A stretch of DNA of 62,615 bases. Origin: Bacteroidota bacterium (GTDB taxonomy: Bacteria; Bacteroidota; Bacteroidia; NS11-12g; UBA955). The stretch is from contig JAIXYV010000011.1 of NCBI GenBank assembly GCA_027490055.1, positions 1 through 62,615 of the forward strand, read 5' to 3'. A program made the position numbers and the translations under genes. Below, one piece after another: positions 38,613 through 47,828 of this stretch; the stretch's first letter is position 1, and each line of letters starts with the position of its first letter. The notes beneath the pieces were generated by a model. The model was not told the origin of the DNA, ran no database searches, and was given only the letters and a program-made list of their open reading frames with translations.

Positions 38613-39161
38613 ATGTTAAAATCATTCGCATTCGCCCTTATCGCATTCACCGGTCTTGCCCTGAGTGCTCAACAGTACATGACAAAAACAGGTACTATTA
38701 AATTTTTCTCTCACACAACTTTAGAAGATATAAAAGCTGAAAACCGCAAGGTTGTCAGTGCGCTCGATAGCAAAACAGGTGCAATGGAGTTTGCCTGTCT
38801 TATAAAGGGTTTCGACTTCACAAACGATGCCATGGAACTCCATTTCAATGAAAGCTATCTGGAAAGCGCTAAATACCCAAAAGCGTCTTTTAAAGGAACT
38901 GTTACCGATATCGCAAAAGTGGATTTTACTAAAGATGGTACTTATACCTCTGCATACACTGGTAAACTAACCATCAAAAATGTTACTAAAGATGTTACAG
39001 GTACCGCCACTTTCGTCGTTAAAGATGGTAAAGTGACCTCTACTTCTAAAATTAAAATCAAACCAAAAGATTATAACATTTCAATCCCTGCTACTGCTAC
39101 TGCCAAAATCGCTGAAGAAATTGACGTAGACATTATCATGGATTACACCAAAAAAGCATGA
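38613..39161 (+). CDS. YceI family protein
   Basis: GTIKFFSHTTLEDIKAENRKVVSALDSKTGAMEF...ESAKYPKASFKGTV...GKLTIKNVTKDVTGTATF. Confidence 0.88.
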   Translation: MLKSFAFALIAFTGLALSAQQYMTKTGTIKFFSHTTLEDIKAENRKVVSALDSKTGAMEFACLIKGFDFTNDAMELHFNESYLESAKYPKASFKGTVTDIAKVDFTKDGTYTSAYTGKLTIKNVTKDVTGTATFVVKDGKVTSTSKIKIKPKDYNISIPATATAKIAEEIDVDIIMDYTKKA

Positions 39162-40084
39162 GATTACTAAGCGCATTAATTATTTCGTCAGTTGCTTTCA
39201 GTGCAAACGCGCAAACTGATACCACCAAACAACCTTCTGCTGTCTCTGATATTCCAGGCATGGTTGGCGATACATCCAGTATGCTGGATGGTTTCGACAT
39301 GAATGAAGAACCGGATTTTGAACAAAATGTCTTCAAAGGCAACCGTGTCATCAACTCGCATAGCGTTGAAATGATTGGTAAGAAAAATCTTGACTACAGA
39401 ATCTGCCACCGTTTTGGTTATATCAATACCGGCCCTTATGAGATGTTTGGTCTGGATCAGGCCTATCAGAGAATGAGTTTCTCATACGGTATCTCCGATC
39501 TTGTCAATGTCGAAATTGCTCGTAGTTCAGTTAACAAAATGTATGATGGTTCACTGAAAGTAAAGTTTATGCGTCAGGCTAAAGGCGATAAAAAACGTCC
39601 ACTAAGTATTGTGTACGTCGCTAATATGGCCGTTCAAACACTAAAGCCTAATAGTTCTCAAACACCTTACTATTTTTCCAATCGTCTATACTACACCCAT
39701 CAATTACTGATCGCTAAGAAATTCAATGAGCATTTCTCTCTGCAAATTATGCCTACGCTCTTGCATAGAAACCTCATCGATTCTATGAAGTATAAAAATG
39801 ATGTTTTCTGTATCGGTATTGGTGGTAGAAATAAAATCACCAGAAAGACTGCGCTGACATATGAATACTTCTATGTATTGCCTGGTCAGATCAATCCGAT
39901 CTACAACAATTCTCTATCAATTGGTTTTGATATCGAAACTGGTGGTCACGTATTCCAATTGCACTTTACCAATAGTACCGGTATGAATGAAAAGGGTTTC
40001 CTTGCAGAAACCGACGGATCATGGGCTAAAGGTGATATCCATTTCGGATTTAACATCTCCAGAATTTTTTATATTGGCAGATAA
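39158..40084 (+). CDS. DUF5777-like outer-membrane beta-barrel protein
   Basis: VFKGNRVINSHSVEMIGKKNLDYRICHRFGYINTGPYEMFGLDQAYQRMSFSYGISD; signal peptide; aromatic C-terminus. Confidence 0.78.
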   Translation: MRLLSALIISSVAFSANAQTDTTKQPSAVSDIPGMVGDTSSMLDGFDMNEEPDFEQNVFKGNRVINSHSVEMIGKKNLDYRICHRFGYINTGPYEMFGLDQAYQRMSFSYGISDLVNVEIARSSVNKMYDGSLKVKFMRQAKGDKKRPLSIVYVANMAVQTLKPNSSQTPYYFSNRLYYTHQLLIAKKFNEHFSLQIMPTLLHRNLIDSMKYKNDVFCIGIGGRNKITRKTALTYEYFYVLPGQINPIYNNSLSIGFDIETGGHVFQLHFTNSTGMNEKGFLAETDGSWAKGDIHFGFNISRIFYIGR

Positions 40085-40104
40085 TTTCTGCTCCTGATAC
40101 TTTC

Positions 40105-40134
40105 TTTAAAGCCAGAGTTTCTCTGGCTTTTTTT
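40105..40134 (+). terminator. Intrinsic terminator of cytochrome/YceI cluster
   Basis: AAAGCCAGAGTTTCTCTGGCTTTTTTT. Confidence 0.85.
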
Positions 40135-40248
40135 ATGGCCTCTTGGGCGCAACTGTTTTAAATAGTTGACACTGCTTTTGTGTTGTTTACAAGTCAGAAT
40201 GTCTCTCGTCGCTCTTATAACTAAATTTGAATATTAATCTAGTACACA

Positions 40249-41244
40249 ATGAGACCATCAATTAAATATATAGCGATACCGGCGCTGCTGCTCTCTGCAT
40301 GCGTGCCTCAGCGTAAGCTCGACGATTTACAAGCGAAATTCGATGATTGCCAGAAATCAAAATCTGAATGCAATACTCAGCTCTCTCAGGCTCAGTCTGA
40401 TTTAACTAACTGTAACGAATCGGTTAAATCTATTAACGCTCACCTTAAAAGTCTGCAGGCCGATTCTTTGGAATGCTTCACAGAACTAGAACGCACCAAA
40501 AAACTCTACGAACAATCTGAGCAAACGTCTCAGAAAATCATAGATAACAACCGTTACGAAAATGATAAACTTTCCAGAGAACTCAATGCTAAAAATGAAG
40601 CATTGAAAAATAAAGAACGCGAACTCAACGAGAAGGAAGCGTCTTTAATCATGTCGCAAAATAAAAACCGCGATCTCTCAGCATCTCTATTAACTGCCGA
40701 AGAAAGTCTGAAACTCAGAGAAAAGCGTGTGGCTGAACTCGAATCGGTTCTCAGAGCTAAAGACAGTGCCGTTAATGCCCTTAAAGCCTCTATTCAGAAA
40801 GCTTTGTTGGGTTTCAAGAACCAGGGACTCACAGTCGAAGTCAGAAATGGAAAAGTGTATGTTAGTATGGAAGAAAAATTGCTCTTTAAATCTGGAAGCA
40901 TAGAAGTGGATCCTAAAGGTCAGCAAGCCCTTCTGGAACTGGCTAAAGCGCTTAACCAGAATAAAGAAGTGAGTATCCTCGTCGAAGGTCATACCGATAA
41001 TGTGCCAATGAAGTCGCCTACTATTAAAGATAACCTCGACTTAAGTGTACTGAGAGCAACTTCTATATCTCGCATTCTTACAAGCAAAGGTGCTGTTGAT
41101 CCAAAACGTGTTATGTCTGCTGGTAGAGGCGAACATTTCCCTATCGATCCAGCCGATACCCCTGAAGCCAGAGCAAAGAACAGAAGAACTGAAATTATCC
41201 TGACGCCTAAACTGGATGAATTACTCTCTATCCTCGGAAATTAA
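40249..41244 (+). CDS. OmpA family lipoprotein with coiled coil
   Basis: Lipobox LSAC; NKEVSILVEGHTDNVPM...LSVLRATSISRIL...AKNRRTEIILTP. Confidence 0.92.
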   Translation: MRPSIKYIAIPALLLSACVPQRKLDDLQAKFDDCQKSKSECNTQLSQAQSDLTNCNESVKSINAHLKSLQADSLECFTELERTKKLYEQSEQTSQKIIDNNRYENDKLSRELNAKNEALKNKERELNEKEASLIMSQNKNRDLSASLLTAEESLKLREKRVAELESVLRAKDSAVNALKASIQKALLGFKNQGLTVEVRNGKVYVSMEEKLLFKSGSIEVDPKGQQALLELAKALNQNKEVSILVEGHTDNVPMKSPTIKDNLDLSVLRATSISRILTSKGAVDPKRVMSAGRGEHFPIDPADTPEARAKNRRTEIILTPKLDELLSILGN

Positions 41245-41267
41245 TAATTAAATAAATATACAATAAC

Positions 41268-41302
41268 GACCGTGCACGGAAATCTTCCTGCACGGTCTTT
41301 TT
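41268..41302 (+). terminator. Intrinsic terminator after OmpA lipoprotein gene
   Basis: GACCGTGCAcGGAA-atc-TTCCTGCACGGTCTTTTT. Confidence 0.8.
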
Positions 41303-41313
41303 GTAAAATCTTT

Positions 41314-41781
41314 ATGCTGCACATCACCATTCTCTCTATCGGTAAAACCAACGAATCTTATGTCAAAGAGGGATTGGATAAATACATAAAACTGCTGAGT
41401 AAATACTGCAAACCTGAATGTATAGAATTGCCTGATGTGAAAAATGGCAATAAAATGTCGCCCGACAAATTAAAAGATGCCGAGGCAGAACTTCTTTTAA
41501 ATCACCTGCCCGATAAAGCTGCTATTCTCTTTCTGGATGAAACAGGTAAAACCTTTAGCTCAGAAAAGTTTGCTGAATACTTTAATAAAAAATCGCTCGA
41601 TGCTTCTAAAATTATTTTCGTAATAGGTGGCTCTTACGGCTTGTCTGAAAAAAAAAAAAAAAAAGGGGAGAGCATTAGCCTATCGGCCATGACCTTCAAC
41701 CATCAAATGGTGAGGGTTATTCTAGCCGAACAAATCTTCAGAGCCTTTACCATTATTAAAGGTACCGGTTACCACCACTGA
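41314..41781 (+). CDS. rlmH: 23S rRNA (pseudouridine1915-N3)-methyltransferase
   Basis: MLHITILSIGKT..., FLDETGKTFSSEKFA, FVIGGSYGLS, ISLSAMTFNHQMVRVILAEQIFRAFTIIKGTGYHH; start corrected from 41272. Confidence 0.93.
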   Translation: MLHITILSIGKTNESYVKEGLDKYIKLLSKYCKPECIELPDVKNGNKMSPDKLKDAEAELLLNHLPDKAAILFLDETGKTFSSEKFAEYFNKKSLDASKIIFVIGGSYGLSEKKKKKGESISLSAMTFNHQMVRVILAEQIFRAFTIIKGTGYHH

Positions 41782-41794
41782 TGTTTTTCATTTA

Positions 41795-44413
41795 TTATAC
41801 TAACTGACGAGCTGCTTGTTCCGCCGCTGCCAGTCCTTCGCTCAACTTTCCACCTGCTGTCGCAAAGAAAGGCTGACCGCCACCGCCGCCCTGAATATGC
41901 TTGGCTAAATCGCGTACTACCTGACTGCAATTTATACTTTCCATCAAATCGTCGGTAGCAAATACTGTTATCATTGGCTTGTCATCTGTTTTGCTCAATA
42001 ATACGCCAAACAGTTTCTCCTGTTCGTTTCTTAACTGAAAACAAATGGTCTTAATAGCATCTGCATTCAAACCATTGACATGCTCTATTATAAAGTTAAA
42101 CTTACTGCCTTTCTGAATCTTGGATTGTAAGCTTTGTTTGACTTCGCCAGCCTTTGCCAGTTCGAATTGCTCAATTTTTTTAAGCAGTTCGCTGCGCTCC
42201 ATACTCATTTTCTGAATGGCTGCACGTACATCTTTAGGATCACCAAGTAAGTCGTTTATGTCTTTTAATTGTTGCTCAATGCCTTTATAATAGGCATCTG
42301 CACCAACACTGGTAATGGCTTCAATTCTTCTGACGCCGGCAGCTACCGAACTTTCTGAACGGATTTTAAATCGTCTGATTTGTCCTGTGCTCTTCACATG
42401 CGTTCCTCCGCACAATTCTACCGAATAGGCTTTGTCAAATGTGATCACTCGCACCAGGTCGCCATACTTTTCTCCAAACAATGCCGTTGCGCCAAGCTCT
42501 TCTACTGCTTGCTTTATCGGCACTAAACGTTTTTCATCTAAAGCAATATTATCCGAGATTTTCTGATTGACAATGCTCTCTATTTTCTCAATTTCTTCTT
42601 CACTCAGTTTACTAAAGTGACTGAAGTCGAATCTCAGATATTCATCATTCACCAAACTGCCTTTCTGTGCTACGTGATTGCCTAATACCTGTTTTAATGC
42701 AGCATGTAATAAGTGCGTTGCACTGTGATTATTAGCAGATAAGGCTCTTTTTTCAGCATCTACTTTTACTTCGAATGATTGTACATTATCGGTAGGAAGC
42801 TTATCTACGAAATGAATAATCAGATCATTTTCTTTCTGAGTATCAAGTATCTCTATGACTTCACCATTGGCAATACCAGTCATTGTTCCGGTATCTCCAA
42901 CCTGTCCGCCGCTTTCAGCGTAAAATGGCGTTATATTGAATACTAACTGGTATTGTAGCTTGTCTTTTACTTTAATAGTACGATGTCTGGCGATCTTTAC
43001 ATTGGCTTCCAAGAAGTCGTACCCAATAAACTCCTCATCGTCATCATCTATCAAATACTGCCAGTCGCCTGTCTCTTTCTTGGCGTCTTTCCGACTGCGC
43101 TCTTTCTGCTCATGCAGGCTTCTTTCAAATCCTTCAATATCAACTTCAAAACCATTTTCTGAAGCAATCAGTCTGGTCAGGTCAATCGGGAATCCAAATG
43201 TATCATATAATTCAAATGCAACACTACCTTCTATTGTTTTGTTGTCACTTTCAAGGTAGGTATTGATGCGCTCCAGTCCGTTAGATAAAGTCTTTAAAAA
43301 GGTATTGCCTTCTTCCTGAATTACTTTGGCAATAAAGTCTTTTTGCTGCTCTATTTCAGGGAACACATTGCCAAATTCTTTGCAAAGTACCGGAATCAAT
43401 CTGAACATAAATGGTTCTCTCATGCCCAAATAACTGTAACCATAACGCAAAGCTCTTCTCAGAATCCTTCTGATAACATAGCCTGCGCCTGTATTGCTGG
43501 GCAACTGACCGTCTGCAATGCAGAATGCCACTGCTCTAATATGGTCGGAGATCACTCTGAAGGCGATATCCTGTTTGCTATCGCTACCACTGTATTGTTT
43601 GCCTGAAATGTCTTCAAGGGCTTTAATCAGAGGCTGAAATATATCGGTATCGTAATTGGATTTTTTGTTTTGTAAAACGCGGGTTAAACGTTCGAAGCCC
43701 ATGCCGGTATCGACATGCTGAGCTGGCAATTTTTCGAGACTGCCATCGGCTTTGCGATTGAATTCCATGAACACATTGTTCCATATTTCAATTACTTCCG
43801 GATGGTCTTTGTTCACCAGTTGATCACCGCTTACTAAAGCTTTTTCGGCCTCATCGCGCATATCAACGTGTATTTCGGAGCAGGGACCGCAAGGACCGGT
43901 ATCGCCCATTTCCCAGAAATTATCTTTCTTGTTGCCTTTAAGAATGCGTGAAGGATCGATGAGCTTTGCCCAATAGTCGTATGCCTCCTGATCGAAAGCT
44001 AATCCTTCTTTAGCATCGCCTTCGAAGACGGTAACGTACAATTTGTTCTTGTCGATTTTATATACCTCGGTTAAAAGCTCCCAGCTCCAGGCTATGGCTT
44101 CTCTTTTAAAATAGTCGCCAAAGCTCCAGTTGCCCAGCATCTCGAACATGGTGTGGTGGTAATGGTCGACACCAACTTCTTCCAAATCGTTGTGCTTTCC
44201 ACTGACACGCAGACATTTCTGAGTGTCGGCAGCTCTGTTGTAAGGGGCTCTCTTATTGCCTAAGAAATAATCTTTAAACTGATTCATACCCGCATTGGTA
44301 AACATCAGAGTAGGGTCGTTCTTAACGACAATAGGCGCTGAAGGCACTATCGTGTGCTGTTTGTTCTGAAAGAATTCTAAAAAACTTAGTCGTATTTCCT
44401 TGGATGATATCAT
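41795..44413 (-). CDS. alaS: Alanyl-tRNA synthetase
   Basis: IRLSFLEFFQNKQHTIVPSAP, FTNAGMNQFKDYFLG, HHTMFEMLGNWSFGDYFK, NNHSATHLLHAAL; start moved from 44506 to 44413. Confidence 0.97.
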   Translation of the reverse strand: MISSKEIRLSFLEFFQNKQHTIVPSAPIVVKNDPTLMFTNAGMNQFKDYFLGNKRAPYNRAADTQKCLRVSGKHNDLEEVGVDHYHHTMFEMLGNWSFGDYFKREAIAWSWELLTEVYKIDKNKLYVTVFEGDAKEGLAFDQEAYDYWAKLIDPSRILKGNKKDNFWEMGDTGPCGPCSEIHVDMRDEAEKALVSGDQLVNKDHPEVIEIWNNVFMEFNRKADGSLEKLPAQHVDTGMGFERLTRVLQNKKSNYDTDIFQPLIKALEDISGKQYSGSDSKQDIAFRVISDHIRAVAFCIADGQLPSNTGAGYVIRRILRRALRYGYSYLGMREPFMFRLIPVLCKEFGNVFPEIEQQKDFIAKVIQEEGNTFLKTLSNGLERINTYLESDNKTIEGSVAFELYDTFGFPIDLTRLIASENGFEVDIEGFERSLHEQKERSRKDAKKETGDWQYLIDDDDEEFIGYDFLEANVKIARHRTIKVKDKLQYQLVFNITPFYAESGGQVGDTGTMTGIANGEVIEILDTQKENDLIIHFVDKLPTDNVQSFEVKVDAEKRALSANNHSATHLLHAALKQVLGNHVAQKGSLVNDEYLRFDFSHFSKLSEEEIEKIESIVNQKISDNIALDEKRLVPIKQAVEELGATALFGEKYGDLVRVITFDKAYSVELCGGTHVKSTGQIRRFKIRSESSVAAGVRRIEAITSVGADAYYKGIEQQLKDINDLLGDPKDVRAAIQKMSMERSELLKKIEQFELAKAGEVKQSLQSKIQKGSKFNFIIEHVNGLNADAIKTICFQLRNEQEKLFGVLLSKTDDKPMITVFATDDLMESINCSQVVRDLAKHIQGGGGGQPFFATAGGKLSEGLAAAEQAARQLV

Positions 44414-44492
44414 GAAATAAAAATAATCTATTATTTTTGAGCGTTCAAAAATTTGAATTCGCGAAAATACAAAATAGCTTAGGTAATTTAAC

Positions 44493-45464
44493 ATGGCAAA
44501 GACCAAATATTTCTTTAATCCAAAAACACTTAGTTACGAGAAGTACAAACTAAGTAGATGGATCCTCTTTCTCAGAGGCATTGGTGTCTTTTCTTTTTCC
44601 TTAATTCTGGGCTTTATTTTTTTCCTGATTTTTAATCGATTTGTCGATACGCCTACAGAAAAGAAAATGAAATCTGAAAATGTCGATTTCATTGCCGAGC
44701 TCGAACACCTCAATCAAAGGGTCCTGGCTATGAATGCAGAACTCGAAAAAATCAGAATTAAAGACAATACTGTTTATCGCGCTATCTATGAGAGCGCTCC
44801 TGTTGCCGGCAATACCTGGAAACAAAGCTTTCAGAATTCTGAGAAGTACGATGAACTAAGAAAATTGCCAAATGCCGAACTCTTATCTGAGTTGAATATG
44901 AACCTGGATAAACTGAGCCATGATTACAAAGTTCAAAGTGCCAGTTTCGATCAGTTGCTATCCATTGCCCAGAATAAAAAAGACTACCTATCCAGAATTC
45001 CAGCAATTCAACCGGTATCAAATCGCAAACTGGAAAGAATTGGTTCAGGCTTTGGTTATAGAACCGATCCATTTTACAGAACTCAGCGTTTCCATGCTGG
45101 TATCGATTTTACTGCACCAAGAGGGGTAGAGGTATATGCCACAGCCGATGGTACCGTAGAAGCGGTTAATACAGAAATATGGGGCTATGGTCAGCATATC
45201 ATCATCAACCATGGCAATGGCTTTACGACGCTGTATGGTCACTTAAGCAAATTTAAAGTAAAAAGAGGTCAGAAGGTAACCCGTGGCATGTTGATTGGGC
45301 TGGTAGGGTCTACAGGTAAATCCACTGCGCCACACTTACACTACGAAGTACATAAGAATGGCGAGAAACTCAATCCGGCGTTTTTCTTTTATAACGACTT
45401 AACTAACGAAGAATATCAGCAGATGCTAGAAAGGGCCTCTGCACCTAACCAATCATTTGACTAA
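44493..45464 (+). CDS. M23 family metallopeptidase (LytM domain)
   Basis: RFHAGIDFTAPRGVEVYATADGTV...GNGFTTLYGHLSKF...TGKSTAPHLHYEVHKNGEKLNP. Confidence 0.93.
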   Translation: MAKTKYFFNPKTLSYEKYKLSRWILFLRGIGVFSFSLILGFIFFLIFNRFVDTPTEKKMKSENVDFIAELEHLNQRVLAMNAELEKIRIKDNTVYRAIYESAPVAGNTWKQSFQNSEKYDELRKLPNAELLSELNMNLDKLSHDYKVQSASFDQLLSIAQNKKDYLSRIPAIQPVSNRKLERIGSGFGYRTDPFYRTQRFHAGIDFTAPRGVEVYATADGTVEAVNTEIWGYGQHIIINHGNGFTTLYGHLSKFKVKRGQKVTRGMLIGLVGSTGKSTAPHLHYEVHKNGEKLNPAFFFYNDLTNEEYQQMLERASAPNQSFD

Positions 45465-45808
45465 TGCCTAAACTGAAATCAGAATCAGATATCAAAAAAA
45501 TGTTCTATAAAATGGGAGAGGTGTCAGCTATTATTGGCGTGCCTCCTTCTATGCTCAGATTCTGGGAAAAGGAATTTGATTGCCTTAAAGACCTGCACAA
45601 AAACAGAAAGGGCGATAGATTATACACAGAGCAAAATATTGAAGACCTAAAAACCATACACTTCATTGTAAAAGAGAAGGGATACACGCTACAAGGGGCT
45701 AATGAGTATATGTTAGGCAATCGCAAAGTGTCAGATAAAAACAGCGAAATGCTAAAAAGTCTTGATAAAGTGAAGGCTTTTTTGCTTGAATTGAAACAAA
45801 ACCTTTAA
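45464..45808 (+). CDS. MerR family transcriptional regulator
   Basis: MGEVSAIIGVPPSMLRFWEKEFDCLKD...YTEQNIEDLKTIHFIVKEKGYTLQGA. Confidence 0.9.
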   Translation: MPKLKSESDIKKMFYKMGEVSAIIGVPPSMLRFWEKEFDCLKDLHKNRKGDRLYTEQNIEDLKTIHFIVKEKGYTLQGANEYMLGNRKVSDKNSEMLKSLDKVKAFLLELKQNL

Positions 45809-45868
45809 AAATTAAAAATCAATCAAAGGTTTTTTTATATAAATTTGTCATAAAATTGATTAGAAAAG

Positions 45869-46795
45869 ATGGAAATTCAACAAAACGAAAAAGACAAAAA
45901 GAGTAAAACCTACCTCATGATTCTTATCGGTGCTTTGTTAGCACTTAATATTGGTATCGGGGTTAATTTATTTTTAAGTAACAAGAAAAATAAAGAACAG
46001 GCGGTCAATATTGAAGGCTTAAGTAAAGATAAAGACAATCTGCAAAAAGAGGTTCAGGGTCTCGAAATCGAACTGGAATCACTCAGATCCGAAAATCAGG
46101 GTTTGAATGAACAACTCAATGAGAAAGATTTAGCGATTGAACAAAAAATCAAACAAATCAAAGTCCTTTTAAGTAAAGGTAAATTGTCTGATGCTGAATT
46201 CAAAAAAGCTAAAGCCGAAATTCTTAGCCTGAGAAGTCAGATCGAAGATTACAAACTGCGCGTCGCTGAACTTACCAAGCAAAACGAAGAACTAACCGTT
46301 CAAAACACCGACTTAACGCAGAACCTTACAGCTGAACAAATGCGTTCTGCTGAAAAAGACCGTGCCATCGAACAGAGAGATAAAAAGATCAATAAAGCCA
46401 AAATTTTGCATGCCAGTGGAATTGTTGTGGCTGGTGTGAGAGAAAGAAAATTATTTGGTAAAAAAGAAGTCAGCACAGACAAAGCTTCTAAAGTGGAAGA
46501 AATTAAAGTGAAATTTAGTCTCGACCAAAACGTTGTAGCGGATGCTGGTGATAAAGATATCTTTGTTAAAATCATCGGTCCTGATGGTGCACCTATCACC
46601 GGTAAAATGCAAACGACCAAAGTAGATGGTACTGAAACTCTGTATACTGAAAAGAAAACAGTGGATTACAAAAACGAAAAACTAGATGATGTCGTGTATT
46701 GTAAAAAGCAAGGTTCTTACACTAAAGGAGAATATACTGTAGAGATTTTCGCTGAAGGTTTCAGAATCGGCAGCGCTAAATTCACCTTGAAATAA
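45869..46795 (+). CDS. Membrane-anchored coiled-coil protein, unknown
   Basis: N-terminal TM then heptad-rich region and C-terminal beta-rich segment. Confidence 0.65.
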   Translation: MEIQQNEKDKKSKTYLMILIGALLALNIGIGVNLFLSNKKNKEQAVNIEGLSKDKDNLQKEVQGLEIELESLRSENQGLNEQLNEKDLAIEQKIKQIKVLLSKGKLSDAEFKKAKAEILSLRSQIEDYKLRVAELTKQNEELTVQNTDLTQNLTAEQMRSAEKDRAIEQRDKKINKAKILHASGIVVAGVRERKLFGKKEVSTDKASKVEEIKVKFSLDQNVVADAGDKDIFVKIIGPDGAPITGKMQTTKVDGTETLYTEKKTVDYKNEKLDDVVYCKKQGSYTKGEYTVEIFAEGFRIGSAKFTLK

Positions 46796-46812
46796 GTGAA
46801 TAAATAATATTG

Positions 46813-46842
46813 AAAAGCCGACAGAAATGTCGGCTTTTTTTT
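46813..46842 (+). terminator. Intrinsic terminator
   Basis: AAAAGCCGACA-GAAA-TGTCGGCTTTTTTTTT. Confidence 0.88.
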
Positions 46843-46856
46843 TACATTTGTATCAG

Positions 46857-47828
46857 ATGAAGAGAATAGGTGTAATGACTTCAGGTGGCGATGCGCCAGG
46901 GATGAATGCCTGCATCAGAGCAGTGGTTCGTTCTGCTGCTTTTCACAATGTGGAAGTAGTAGGTATCAGACGCGGTTTCCAGGGAATGATTGAAAATGAA
47001 ATGTCCCTGCTCAATGTCAACGAAGTTGGTAATATCATTCAGTATGGTGGTACCATCCTTAAATCAGCCCGTAGTAAAGAGTTCATGACAGTCGAAGGGC
47101 GCAGAAAAGCCTACGACAATCTTGTTGCAAATAATGTTGAAGGTATAGTTTGTATTGGTGGAAATGGTACCTACACAGGTGCTGGTGTTTTCTATAACGA
47201 ATACGGTATTCCTAGTGTAGGTGCTCCTGGTACAATTGACAACGATTTATATGGTACCGATTTTACGATAGGTTACGATACCGCTGTTAATACCGCTTTG
47301 GATGCAATCGACCGTATCAGAGATACCGCAGATTCTCATAACCGTATCTTTTTTATTGAAGTAATGGGACGAGATAGTGGGTTTATCGCACTTAATAGCG
47401 GACTGGCAGGAGGTGCCGAAGCGATTCTTTTACCAGAAATCATGAACGACTACGATGATTTAATTGCTAATTTTGAAGATAATACCAAACGTAAAAAAGC
47501 ATTTTCTATCATAGTGGTTGCCGAAGGCGAAACCAATGGTCACGCTTTCGAAATCGCCGAAAAGTTTAAAGCCCGTTTCTCTGAATTCGATATCCGTGTC
47601 TCTGTACTCGGTCACATTCAAAGAGGCGGAAAACCAAGTGCTAACGACCGTGTTTTGGCCTCTACATTAGGTAATGCTGCCGTTGAACAATTGCTCGCAG
47701 GTAATACCAATGTATGCGTGGGTGTCGTCAACCAGGAAGTGAAAGTTACTTCATACTCCGATGCTATCTCTAACAGAAAATCAATTAACCCTGTCCTCTG
47801 GAACTTGTCTAAAATACTAAGCTATTAA
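46857..47828 (+). CDS. pfkA: 6-phosphofructokinase
   Basis: MKRIGVMTSGGDAPGMNACIRA, GGNGTY, GTIDNDLYGTDFTIGYDTA, FIEVMGRDSGFIAL; start corrected from 46827. Confidence 0.95.
   Translation: MKRIGVMTSGGDAPGMNACIRAVVRSAAFHNVEVVGIRRGFQGMIENEMSLLNVNEVGNIIQYGGTILKSARSKEFMTVEGRRKAYDNLVANNVEGIVCIGGNGTYTGAGVFYNEYGIPSVGAPGTIDNDLYGTDFTIGYDTAVNTALDAIDRIRDTADSHNRIFFIEVMGRDSGFIALNSGLAGGAEAILLPEIMNDYDDLIANFEDNTKRKKAFSIIVVAEGETNGHAFEIAEKFKARFSEFDIRVSVLGHIQRGGKPSANDRVLASTLGNAAVEQLLAGNTNVCVGVVNQEVKVTSYSDAISNRKSINPVLWNLSKILSY

Noticed and set aside
41272-41313. N-terminal extension of rlmH in the ORF track
   Set aside because: Covers a strong intrinsic terminator (41268-41302); conserved RlmH sequence begins at MLHITILSIGK (41314).
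44414-44506. N-terminal extension of alaS to 44506
   Set aside because: Would overlap the divergent M23 gene; AlaS homology starts at MISSKEIRLSFLEFF (44413).
45819-45862. AATCAAT...ATTGATT arms flanking the promoter of the 45869 gene
   Set aside because: 7-nt AT-rich arms about 30 nt apart are expected by chance in this composition.
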